From an uncultured Porphyromonadaceae bacterium (lineage in GTDB: Bacteria; Bacteroidota; Bacteroidia; Bacteroidales; Muribaculaceae), in contig CAMWQY010000129.1 of assembly GCA_947176355.1 (NCBI GenBank), positions 1 to 7,416 on the forward strand: a stretch of 7,416 nt of DNA, read 5' to 3'. This document shows positions 1 through 5,152 of this stretch, one piece after another. Within the stretch, counting starts at the first letter, position 1. Each line of letters starts with the position of its first letter. Below the pieces are notes generated by a model. It was not told where the DNA came from, searched no databases, and worked only from the letters and a program-made list of their open reading frames with translations. The position numbers were made by a program, and so were the translations under genes.

Positions 1-480
1 GGGATCGGCGAGATCAAGGTGATGAGTGAATATAAGATGCGTGTATCGCTTCCGGAATATTACATTGACCGCATTGTGTCGGGACTTCCGGCAAATATTC
101 AGTATCAGGATAATAAGTATCCTTTACGAATAAGTAAAGTGGTGCCTGAGGTAAAGGACAGAAACTTCACTTGCGATTTGCTTTTCACATCCGACAAACC
201 ATCAAATATACGGCTTGGGAAAAGCTATCGAGTACAGATAGAGCTGGCATCTCCGGAAACTGCACTTGTGATTCCAAGAGGAGATTTCTATCAAGTTACT
301 TCAGGGCACTGGATATACAGACTGTCACCCGACGGCAAGAGAGCAAGAAAGACTGAGATTGAGATCGGGCGCCAGAATCCTCAGCAATATGAGATAATTT
401 CAGGGTTGCAACCCGGTGAAAAGGTGCTTTTGAGCGGATATGACAAGTTTGGGGAGATTGAGGAGTTAGTGATTAAATGA
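1..480 (+). CDS. MacA/HlyD-family periplasmic adaptor subunit (C-terminal part, 5' end outside window)
   Basis: The frame is open from base 1 to a TGA at 478-480, giving 159 codons with no start of its own, so the gene begins upstream; the GTG at 19 and ATG at 22 are internal. The sequence resembles the C-terminal third of membrane-fusion/adaptor proteins of tripartite efflux pumps. Roughly codons 1-90 fit the beta-barrel domain (MRVSLPEYYIDRIVSGLPA, then a CDLLFTSDKP-SNIRLGKSYRVQIEL stretch). The rest fits the membrane-proximal domain (ALVIPRGDF, WIYRLSPDGKRARKTEIEIG, YEIISGLQPGEKVLLSGYD). Known role of the family: a periplasmic, inner-membrane-anchored protein that couples an inner-membrane transporter to an outer-membrane TolC-like channel. 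The FtsX-type permeases downstream suggest it serves an ABC (MacB-like) rather than an RND pump, but the excerpt alone does not decide this. It is confidently an adaptor; the substrate is unknown. Confidence 0.85.
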   Translation, partial: GIGEIKVMSEYKMRVSLPEYYIDRIVSGLPANIQYQDNKYPLRISKVVPEVKDRNFTCDLLFTSDKPSNIRLGKSYRVQIELASPETALVIPRGDFYQVTSGHWIYRLSPDGKRARKTEIEIGRQNPQQYEIISGLQPGEKVLLSGYDKFGEIEELVIK

Positions 481-501
481 ATTCATAATTCATAATGCAT
501 A
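481..501 (+). repeat. Short tandem heptamer repeat (attcata x2 plus atgcata)
   Basis: Immediately after the adaptor stop come two perfect copies of ATTCATA and a third variant ATGCATA, end to end. No function can be assigned. It marks the left edge of the rearranged-looking junction between the adaptor and the ATPase gene. Confidence 0.5.
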
Positions 502-502
502 A

Positions 503-528
503 CCTGCTAAATTATTGCGAAAGAATAG
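503..528 (+). pseudogene. Relic of the 3' end of a MacB/FtsX-type permease gene
   Basis: Bases 511-528 read I-I-A-K-E-stop, exactly the C-terminus of the complete permease at 2119-4491, whose last codons read P-S-R-I-I-A-K-E-stop. Allowing one missing A, bases 503-510 extend this to P-A-K. The similarity continues past the stop codon into non-coding DNA up to 561, which argues against chance. Nothing recognisable as permease precedes it: the adaptor ends at 480 and a heptamer repeat fills the gap. The simplest reading is that a third permease gene stood here and was lost, or that only its last codons were brought in with the following palindrome. The stretch is too short to be expressed. Confidence 0.55.
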
Positions 529-561
529 ATCCATCTTAGGAAAATGTGGGATTTTACACAT
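511..561 (+). repeat. 51-bp direct repeat, copy 1 (partner at 4474-4524)
   Basis: This segment aligns without gaps to 4474-4524, with 46 of 51 bases identical (mismatches at 516, 530, 531, 535 and 541). It covers the codons IIAKE-stop, a short spacer and the first palindromic unit. The two copies lie 3963 bp apart in the same orientation and bracket the ATPase gene plus the first permease gene. Confidence 0.8.
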
Positions 562-602
562 TTTTCCATGGTAAAATGTGGGATTTTACACATTTTTCTA
601 AG
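535..602 (+). repeat. Nested palindromic element: two direct 25-base units inside a 68-bp inverted repeat
   Basis: Two identical 25-base units occupy 541-565 and 573-597. Each has arms AAAATGTG and CACATTTT around GGATTTTA and ends in five Ts. The whole segment is also a larger interrupted inverted repeat centred on CCATGG (566-571). Its outer arms are CTTAGG-AAAATGTG (535-548) and CACATTTTT-CTAAG (589-602), with one mismatch. DNA or RNA could therefore form two small hairpins or one long one. It ends a few bases before the -33 box of the ATPase promoter, a position suited to an operator. It could alternatively be an AT-rich bidirectional terminator or a mobile-repeat unit. A single copy of the unit recurs at 4505-4524. 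Confidence 0.8.
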
Positions 603-608
603 ATAATA

Positions 609-640
609 TTGTTTTCTCATCTTTTTTATATTAACTTTGC
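609..640 (+). promoter_or_regulatory. Bacteroidales-type promoter for the ATPase gene, bracketed by an inverted repeat
   Basis: A TTG -33 box at 609-611 is followed after 20 bases by TAACTTTGC at 632-640, matching the Bacteroidales -7 consensus TAnnTTTG. Transcription would start near 645-650, leaving a leader of only about 10-15 bases before the ATG at 660. The core is bracketed by a perfect 10-bp inverted repeat, TTGTTTTCTC at 609-618 and GAGAAAACAA at 643-652. This repeat could be an operator or chance in AT-rich DNA. Confidence 0.7.
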
Positions 641-659
641 AAGAGAAAACAAAATTCAC

Positions 660-1991
660 ATGGAAATATACAGGGAAATACTAATTGAACTTGAAAAGTG
701 GAAAAAATCCGAGGATCGGCGTCCACTTATTATTCAGGGTGCGAGACAAATTGGCAAAACTTGGGTAATGAAAAAGTTTGGAGAAGAGCATTATCGCCAT
801 ACCGCTTATTTCAACTTTGAAGCAAGTAAAGAATTAGTATTCGAGTTTGGCAAAACAAAAGATCCCGTCAGAATCATCAATATACTTGGTCTATATTGCG
901 GCCATCCCATCGATCCGGAAGAAACCCTTATCATTTTCGATGAGATTCAGGAATGTCCGGATGCCCTGAACTCATTGAAATACTTCTGTGAAGAAGCACC
1001 GCAATACCATATAATGGCTGCAGGATCACTACTTGGAGTTGCCATACACCATCACAAAGGTTTTCCGGTAGGTAAAGTCGACTTCCTGCACATGTATCCA
1101 ATAACATTCAGGGAATATCTGCGGACAGACAATCAAGGATTGGTTGACTATATAGATGGCATTGATTCCATTCAGCCTTTGCCGGAATTTATTTCGGGGA
1201 AACTATGGGAAGCGTTCCGCAAGTATGAAATATGTGGAGGAATGCCTAAAGCCGCTGTTGCATCTATTGAAAACAAAGGAAACGAAGCCATTAGCAAGGA
1301 ACAGGAAGAAATTTTGACATCATATTATTTTGACTTTTCAAAGCATACGACGGCTGTCGAGTTTCCGAGAATAGCGGCAGTCTGGCAGTCTTTGCCATCA
1401 CAACTTGCTAAAGAAAACCGTAAATTCATATACAAGGTAGTTAAGCCCGGGGCACGCGCCAGAGAATATGAAAACGCTATATCGTGGCTTCGCGAAGCCG
1501 GACTTGTATACCAAATCTACTGCGCAACTAAACCGGGATTGCCCCTAAGTGCATTCGATGATCTCAATGCTTTTAAAATTTATATGCTTGATATCGGTCT
1601 TCTTCGCTCGCTTGCAAAGCTTCCTCCGGAAATATTCACTACCCCCAATCCATTATTTTCTGAATTCAAAGGAGCATTGACGGAAAACTTAATTGCGCAG
1701 GCATTAGCAGCACAGATGCCTCAACAGCCTCGCTATTGGGTCTCCAACGGTACCGCAGAAATAGATTTCCTGATTCAGGAGGGCCTCTCCATAATTCCAG
1801 TCGAAGTCAAGAGTTCTATGAACACTGCCGGGAAAAGCCTTTCTGTATACATCGGGAAATATACGCCTGAAACAGCCATCATATTTTCCGGGAAAGAACT
1901 TTCAGAGACATCAGCAAAAGACACATCTACTAAGATTCTGAATATTCCTCTTCCACTTATCGACTGGTTGCCGAAACTACTTACCCTTTAA
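660..1991 (+). CDS. AAA_14/DUF4143 family ATPase with PD-(D/E)XK-like C-terminal domain
   Basis: This is a 443-residue protein. The N-terminal P-loop ATPase domain has Walker A GARQIGKT (residues 27-34), Walker B LIIFDEIQ (90-97, D94-E95) and a sensor-like MAAGSLLG (119-126). A middle helical region follows (FREYL, GGMPKAAV, then a winged-helix-like 265-320). The C-terminal DUF4143 region carries E342, D369 in AEIDFL and E382-x-K384 in PVEVKSS, the arrangement of PD-(D/E)XK nucleases. The family is very common in Bacteroidetes and its function is not established; DNA binding or cleavage is an inference from the motif. I chose the ATG at 660. The frame is open back to an ATG at 546, but those 38 codons run through the palindromic element and the promoter and look like non-coding sequence. 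The gene is flanked by palindromes on both sides and follows a permease relic. It lacks an ABC signature motif, so it is unlikely to power the neighbouring transporter. Confidence 0.88.
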   Translation: MEIYREILIELEKWKKSEDRRPLIIQGARQIGKTWVMKKFGEEHYRHTAYFNFEASKELVFEFGKTKDPVRIINILGLYCGHPIDPEETLIIFDEIQECPDALNSLKYFCEEAPQYHIMAAGSLLGVAIHHHKGFPVGKVDFLHMYPITFREYLRTDNQGLVDYIDGIDSIQPLPEFISGKLWEAFRKYEICGGMPKAAVASIENKGNEAISKEQEEILTSYYFDFSKHTTAVEFPRIAAVWQSLPSQLAKENRKFIYKVVKPGARAREYENAISWLREAGLVYQIYCATKPGLPLSAFDDLNAFKIYMLDIGLLRSLAKLPPEIFTTPNPLFSEFKGALTENLIAQALAAQMPQQPRYWVSNGTAEIDFLIQEGLSIIPVEVKSSMNTAGKSLSVYIGKYTPETAIIFSGKELSETSAKDTSTKILNIPLPLIDWLPKLLTL

Positions 1992-1993
1992 CA

Positions 1994-2050
1994 CAGATTG
2001 TATGAAAATCATACACTATTATGTATGATTTTCATACAATCTGCATTTTT
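1994..2050 (+). terminator. Long double hairpin with T-tail, copy 1
   Basis: A perfect 22-bp stem (1994-2015 paired with 2022-2043) has a 6-base loop and is followed by TTTTT at 2046-2050. It begins two bases after the ATPase stop codon, so it is well placed as an intrinsic terminator for that gene. Each arm is itself a dyad: TGTATGA-AAA-TCATACA on the left and TGTATGA-TTT-TCATACA on the right. Two short hairpins can therefore form instead of one long one. This nested symmetry is more than a terminator needs and suggests a protein-binding or mobile repeat. The near-identical copy at 5027-5084 keeps the arms but has a different loop. Confidence 0.65.
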
Positions 2051-2064
2051 GGGGGTGGAAATTC

Positions 2065-2096
2065 TTTGTTGTCAGGTCATATCGATTTATCTTTGC
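2065..2096 (+). promoter_or_regulatory. Bacteroidales-type promoter for the first permease gene
   Basis: TTTG at 2065-2068, a 19-base spacer and TATCTTTGC at 2088-2096 match the Bacteroidales -33/-7 consensus closely. The predicted start of transcription is around 2101-2104, about 15 bases before the ATG at 2119. Because the hairpin lies just upstream, this gene is probably transcribed independently of the ATPase gene. Confidence 0.8.
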
Positions 2097-2113
2097 ATCA
2101 TAATTCAAAGATA
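2088..2113 (+). promoter_or_regulatory. Dyad over the -7 box and leader of the first permease gene (possible operator)
   Basis: TATCTTTG at 2088-2095 (the -7 element itself) is exactly complementary to CAAAGATA at 2106-2113, with a 10-base spacer. The right arm ends five bases before the start codon. The left arm lies upstream of the likely transcript start, so this would act on DNA rather than RNA, for example as a repressor site. It is repeated identically before the second permease gene. No regulator is identified. Confidence 0.4.
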
Positions 2114-2118
2114 AAGCC

Positions 2119-4491
2119 ATGAACATTATTCTACACAATCTCAAGGTTGCCGTCAGAAACCTTATGAAGTATAAGCTTCAGACTGCTATCAGTGTGCTGA
2201 GCATCGCTGTCGGCATCGTAACGCTCTCTTTTACACATTCTCTGTTGTCAAGAATCCAACTTCCTTCAATTTTTTACGAATCATACTATGACCGTGCCTA
2301 TAAAGTGTCCTTTAAGTCAGAGCATGAAAGCGAGTATGCCAATATTAGCAAAGAACTCATTAAGATTATAAAAAGCGATGGTGGACTGAGATGTGCAGAA
2401 AAGATTGCTGTGCCTAACGGCTGGTCAGGTAATCTTCCTGTAGAATTCCATTTAGCAGATTCCTCTGTATTCAAGGGCGCAATTTGTGCAGCATATACTG
2501 ATCCGGAATATCCAAACTATTCCGGTCTTCGTTCCGCCATTACGGGTAAAAAAATCAGAAAACTGAAATCCGGAGAGGGAATCGTCAGTGATAATTTTGC
2601 AAAGACACATTTCCTTGGCAAGAATCCAATTGGTGCTAAACAAACATTAATAACTTACGGTACTCAAACAATACCGGTCACCATAGTAGACGTGTATCAA
2701 GTTAAACTCTATGACTATCCATTCGGCTCTGACATGTTTACCTATTGTATTGGCGACAATATTGAAGACAATGATATTAATGGAAAATTTTTTGCTAACT
2801 GGATAAACGTAGTATTAAGAGAAGATTGCTCCAAACAGCAACTACTAAATGAAATAAACAGAAAGGTGAAATCACTTGGACTGAAAGGGGAAGTTACAAA
2901 AGTATCTGATGACTCAAAAGTCCGTATGATCATAAGTATAGAGCTACTGGGTTATTTAATAGGTTCCCTTATTCTTTTGGCAGGAATTATCGGTTTTCTT
3001 AGGATACAGATACAGTTGTACAGTATCAGACTCCGTGAACTTGCGCTCAGAATCGTCAATGGGGCAACCATAAAGAAACTTTTTGGAATGCTTTTCACAG
3101 AGATAATGATATGTATTTCTTTGGCTATCATCATTGCCATGATACTTGGCAATTTGCTTCAGGATTTCTGTGATAACAATATGCATCTGATTATTAATGT
3201 AACGGGATTGACAATTCAGAATCTTTGGGAATACAGCATCAAGATTGGAGGACTCCTGCTAATAATTTGCAGTCTTATAGGTTGGATTACTTTGCGTCGA
3301 GTCATCCAAGCAGAACATGGTTTGTATGCCAATATTCGAAGAAGCCGCAGCCATATATTTCGCAATACAATGTTAGGGATACAGATTATTATAAGCATGG
3401 TTTTCGTATGTAGCACATTCATTCTTGTCAATGGTGGATACAAGATATTAAAAGCATGCAATGTCCCTGCCAATGACGATTTTTATAAGAATTGTCTTTA
3501 TCTTGAAACGATAAATGCAAATGAGCGCGAACGTCTTCTTGATGAGATCAAACGTCTTCCGGACCTTGATAAAATGGTTATGACAGGTGATGGATATCTC
3601 CCTATCAAGGAAATAATTGACCATCCTAATTTTCAGGATAAATTTTCAGGTCGAGGATTCTTTAACGTATATTGTACGCAAGATACATCTCTAATATCTA
3701 TTCTTGGAATGGATGTGGTATGGTTTCATCATGACAAGAATTGCACAGGATGTTTATTAATATCCAAAGATCTATACCACCGTCTTCAAGAACTCGGTGT
3801 GCTAAGCAACAATGCGCTGACCATTATGGCAGGATATGACAACGAGCAGACGCTGCCAATCGTCGGAATTATCAATAAGATTCCTTATGATGCTGAAGGA
3901 GAGTCATTAGTAGCTATCAGCCCTGAATGGAAAGATGAGCTGATGCCTTGGGTGCTCGTTCCAAAGGAAGGGAAAAGCAAAGCACTTGCGGAAAGTGTGA
4001 ATGAAACCATCAGACGTTTCGAACCGGAAGCCATAAACAAGATGGTATTCAATTACCGTGAGAAAGCAAACGAAGTCCCTGGATTTGTTGAAACCGTAAG
4101 AACCGCAGGATGGATATTGGGCTGTGTAAGCCTTCTGATTTGCGCTATGAGCATCTTCAGCACTATTGCACTTGATACGAGAGCTCGAAGGAAAGAGATT
4201 GCTGTGCGCAAAGTAAATGGTGCAAAGAGTCGGGATATTTACCGTATGTTCGGAAGGGTTTATCTTGTGATGATAGCTATCTCAATATTTATCGCGGTGC
4301 CGGTATGTATACTTTTCAATCAGGTAGTGGAGTCAATGCTGACAGAACTTTCACCGGATAACACCCTCTCCCCTCTTTGGCCTATCATCTTAGGCATTTC
4401 CATAGTAATCTTGCTTATAGCAATCATCGTCGGCTGGCAGATACATAAGGTGATGCAGGTAAATCCTTCAAGGATTATAGCGAAAGAATAG
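2119..4491 (+). CDS. MacB/FtsX-type ABC transporter permease, first copy (complete)
   Basis: This is a 790-residue inner-membrane protein without an ATP-binding domain, the usual size of Bacteroidetes double-module permeases. Likely membrane segments are at residues 22-42, 274-295, 324-345, 376-394, 417-437, 663-683, 715-735 and 752-774. Two large periplasmic (MacB_PCD-like) domains lie at about 45-270 and 440-660. The two FtsX-domain coupling loops are RLRELALRIVNGATIKKLFG (304-323) and RRKEIAVRKVNGAK (690-703). The C-terminus NPSRIIAKE is typical of the family. It probably works with the MacA-like adaptor and with an ABC ATPase encoded elsewhere; export or mechanotransmission is the known family role, and the substrate is unknown. 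The ATG at 2119 follows a good promoter and is conserved in the paralogue. The second periplasmic domain holds five cysteines (447, 459, 519, and a C-x-x-C at 542-545) that the paralogue lacks. Confidence 0.92.
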   Translation: MNIILHNLKVAVRNLMKYKLQTAISVLSIAVGIVTLSFTHSLLSRIQLPSIFYESYYDRAYKVSFKSEHESEYANISKELIKIIKSDGGLRCAEKIAVPNGWSGNLPVEFHLADSSVFKGAICAAYTDPEYPNYSGLRSAITGKKIRKLKSGEGIVSDNFAKTHFLGKNPIGAKQTLITYGTQTIPVTIVDVYQVKLYDYPFGSDMFTYCIGDNIEDNDINGKFFANWINVVLREDCSKQQLLNEINRKVKSLGLKGEVTKVSDDSKVRMIISIELLGYLIGSLILLAGIIGFLRIQIQLYSIRLRELALRIVNGATIKKLFGMLFTEIMICISLAIIIAMILGNLLQDFCDNNMHLIINVTGLTIQNLWEYSIKIGGLLLIICSLIGWITLRRVIQAEHGLYANIRRSRSHIFRNTMLGIQIIISMVFVCSTFILVNGGYKILKACNVPANDDFYKNCLYLETINANERERLLDEIKRLPDLDKMVMTGDGYLPIKEIIDHPNFQDKFSGRGFFNVYCTQDTSLISILGMDVVWFHHDKNCTGCLLISKDLYHRLQELGVLSNNALTIMAGYDNEQTLPIVGIINKIPYDAEGESLVAISPEWKDELMPWVLVPKEGKSKALAESVNETIRRFEPEAINKMVFNYREKANEVPGFVETVRTAGWILGCVSLLICAMSIFSTIALDTRARRKEIAVRKVNGAKSRDIYRMFGRVYLVMIAISIFIAVPVCILFNQVVESMLTELSPDNTLSPLWPIILGISIVILLIAIIVGWQIHKVMQVNPSRIIAKE

Positions 4492-4524
4492 AGTCATTTT
4501 AGGGAAATGTGGGATTTTACACAT
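4474..4524 (+). repeat. 51-bp direct repeat, copy 2 (partner at 511-561)
   Basis: This covers the last five codons and stop of the first permease gene, a 13-base spacer and one palindromic unit. It aligns without gaps to 511-561 with five mismatches. It shows that the DNA upstream of the ATPase gene derives from a permease 3' end. Confidence 0.8.
4505..4524 (+). repeat. Single ('solo') palindromic unit of the ATPase-associated type
   Basis: AAATGTG, GGATTTTA and then CACAT reproduce 20 bases of the 25-base units at 541-565 and 573-597, but the 3' arm decays after CACAT (ATATT rather than TTTTT). It starts 13 bases after the permease stop. Unlike the upstream pair, it is not followed by an ATPase gene. 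Confidence 0.75.
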
Positions 4525-4592
4525 ATTATTAGCGTTATTAGTGCCGAAAGAGAAATGTGTATAGTTATTTTTGTGAACAATTTCTTTATTAT

Positions 4593-4625
4593 TTTGGTTT
4601 AATGAATAATATTAGTTATATTTGC
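4593..4625 (+). promoter_or_regulatory. Bacteroidales-type promoter for the small membrane protein genes
   Basis: TTTG at 4593-4596, 20 bases, then TATATTTGC at 4617-4625 fit the consensus. The ATG at 4645 follows 19 bases after the -7 box, preceded by an A-rich leader with no Shine-Dalgarno sequence. The two small genes therefore probably form a unit of their own. Confidence 0.75.
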
Positions 4626-4644
4626 AGAATAAAAAACTTTTGAT

Positions 4645-4866
4645 ATGAGAAAAGAATTCGGCAAATGGCTGATGGACATAGCTAAGTATATAGCAACTGC
4701 TGTTATACTTTCATCTGTATTTGGAAGAGCAGAGACATGGGTTCTATATATTGGAGGTGGATTATCAGTAATAGTAGCACTTGTTTGCGGTCTTTTCCTG
4801 ACTTCTGATAAACCAATACAAATAAGAAGGATAAAAAGAAATAGAAATAGGAACTCTAAAAAATGA
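4645..4866 (+). CDS. Small two-helix membrane protein, DUF6722-like
   Basis: This 73-residue protein has an amphipathic start (MRKEFGKWLMDIAKY), two probable membrane helices (about 11-26 and 32-53) and a strongly basic tail (RRIKRNRNRNSKK). Both ends are likely cytoplasmic under the positive-inside rule. The opening KEFGKWLMDIAKYIATAV resembles small Bacteroidetes proteins annotated as DUF6722; this is from memory and the family has no known function. A matching promoter upstream and a start conserved in style support a real gene. It sits between two permease genes and is followed six bases later by an even smaller membrane protein gene. Confidence 0.75.
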   Translation: MRKEFGKWLMDIAKYIATAVILSSVFGRAETWVLYIGGGLSVIVALVCGLFLTSDKPIQIRRIKRNRNRNSKK

Positions 4867-4872
4867 TTGATT

Positions 4873-4980
4873 ATGGGCGCAATGTTTATGTTTGGTTTAA
4901 TTATAGTTATAGCACTTGTTGGTACCGCATATTTTTATCATCAAGATAATAAGAAAGAACAAAGGCATATAAAACAATAA
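4873..4980 (+). CDS. 35-residue single-helix membrane protein (hypothetical)
   Basis: ATG at 4873 to TAA at 4978-4980 encodes 35 residues. A hydrophobic helix at about 4-22 (MFMFGLIIVIALVGTAYFY) is followed by a charged tail (HQDNKKEQRHIKQ). The start lies six bases after the stop of the preceding small gene, which fits a two-gene operon with translational proximity. I do not recognise the family. The helix-plus-charged-tail composition and spacing support coding, but at this length chance cannot be excluded. Confidence 0.55.
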   Translation: MGAMFMFGLIIVIALVGTAYFYHQDNKKEQRHIKQ

Positions 4981-4998
4981 CTTTATATGCGATGCTAA

Positions 4999-5021
4999 AA
5001 TAACCCAATAAAGAGGTTATT
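4999..5021 (+). other. Weak hairpin after the small genes
   Basis: AATAACC (4999-5005) is complementary to GGTTATT (5015-5021) across a 9-base loop. There is no T-tail, so it is a poor terminator on its own. The strong hairpin starting at 5027 more likely ends transcription. Confidence 0.3.
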
Positions 5022-5026
5022 AACGC

Positions 5027-5084
5027 GCAGATTGTATGAAAATCATACAGAAAAGTGTATGATTTTCATACAATCTGCATTTTT
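5027..5084 (+). terminator. Long double hairpin with T-tail, copy 2
   Basis: A perfect 23-bp stem (5027-5049 paired with 5056-5078) has the loop GAAAAG and is followed by TTTTT at 5080-5084. The arms match copy 1 and the stem is one pair longer (G5027-C5078). It lies between the small genes and the second permease promoter, so it can terminate the former and insulate the latter. Each arm is again an internal TGTATGA/TCATACA dyad. Confidence 0.65.
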
Positions 5085-5098
5085 GGGGGTGGAAATTC

Positions 5099-5130
5099 TT
5101 TGTTGTCAGGTCATATCGATTTATCTTTGC
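5099..5130 (+). promoter_or_regulatory. Bacteroidales-type promoter for the second permease gene
   Basis: TTTG at 5099-5102, 19 bases, TATCTTTGC at 5122-5130; identical to the promoter of the first permease gene, so both genes should respond to the same signals. Confidence 0.8.
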
Positions 5131-5147
5131 ATCATAATTCAAAGATA
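5122..5147 (+). promoter_or_regulatory. Dyad over the -7 box and leader of the second permease gene
   Basis: TATCTTTG at 5122-5129 is complementary to CAAAGATA at 5140-5147, exactly as in the first copy. It is a possible operator shared by both permease genes. Confidence 0.4.
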
Positions 5148-5152
5148 AAGCC

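Larger units (their letters stand above)
1994..2183 (+). repeat. 190-bp direct repeat, copy 1 (partner at 5028-5217)
   Basis: This block covers the hairpin, the promoter and the first 21 codons of the permease. It matches 5028-5217 at a constant offset of 3034 bases, with differences at only five positions, all in the hairpin loop (2016-2021). From 2022 to 2183 there are 162 identical bases. Identity stops abruptly at 2184, inside codon 22, and to the left at 1993. Confidence 0.95.

Noticed and set aside
535..602. CRISPR array
   Set aside because: There are only two repeat units with a 7-base spacer and no cas genes. The structure is a nested palindrome.
609..652. Invertible promoter (phase-variable inverton) at the ATPase gene
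   Set aside because: The inverted repeats are only 10 bp with a 24-base spacer, much shorter than the known Bacteroides invertible promoters, and no invertase gene is in the window.
660..1991. The ATPase as the ABC ATP-binding subunit for the permeases
   Set aside because: It lacks an LSGGQ-type signature and Q-loop and has the AAA_14/DUF4143 layout with a nuclease-like C-terminal domain.
2046..2055. T5-G5 tract upstream of the permease promoter as a slipped-strand phase-variation site
   Set aside because: The runs are only five bases each and identical in both copies, too short for frequent slippage.
2452..3473. Open reading frames on the minus strand inside the first permease gene
   Set aside because: They are short, overlap one another and a well-supported gene, and show no recognisable protein features.
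511..4524. Composite transposon bounded by the 51-bp repeats
   Set aside because: The repeats contain permease codons, no transposase is present, and no target-site duplication is visible. Unequal recombination between paralogues explains them better.
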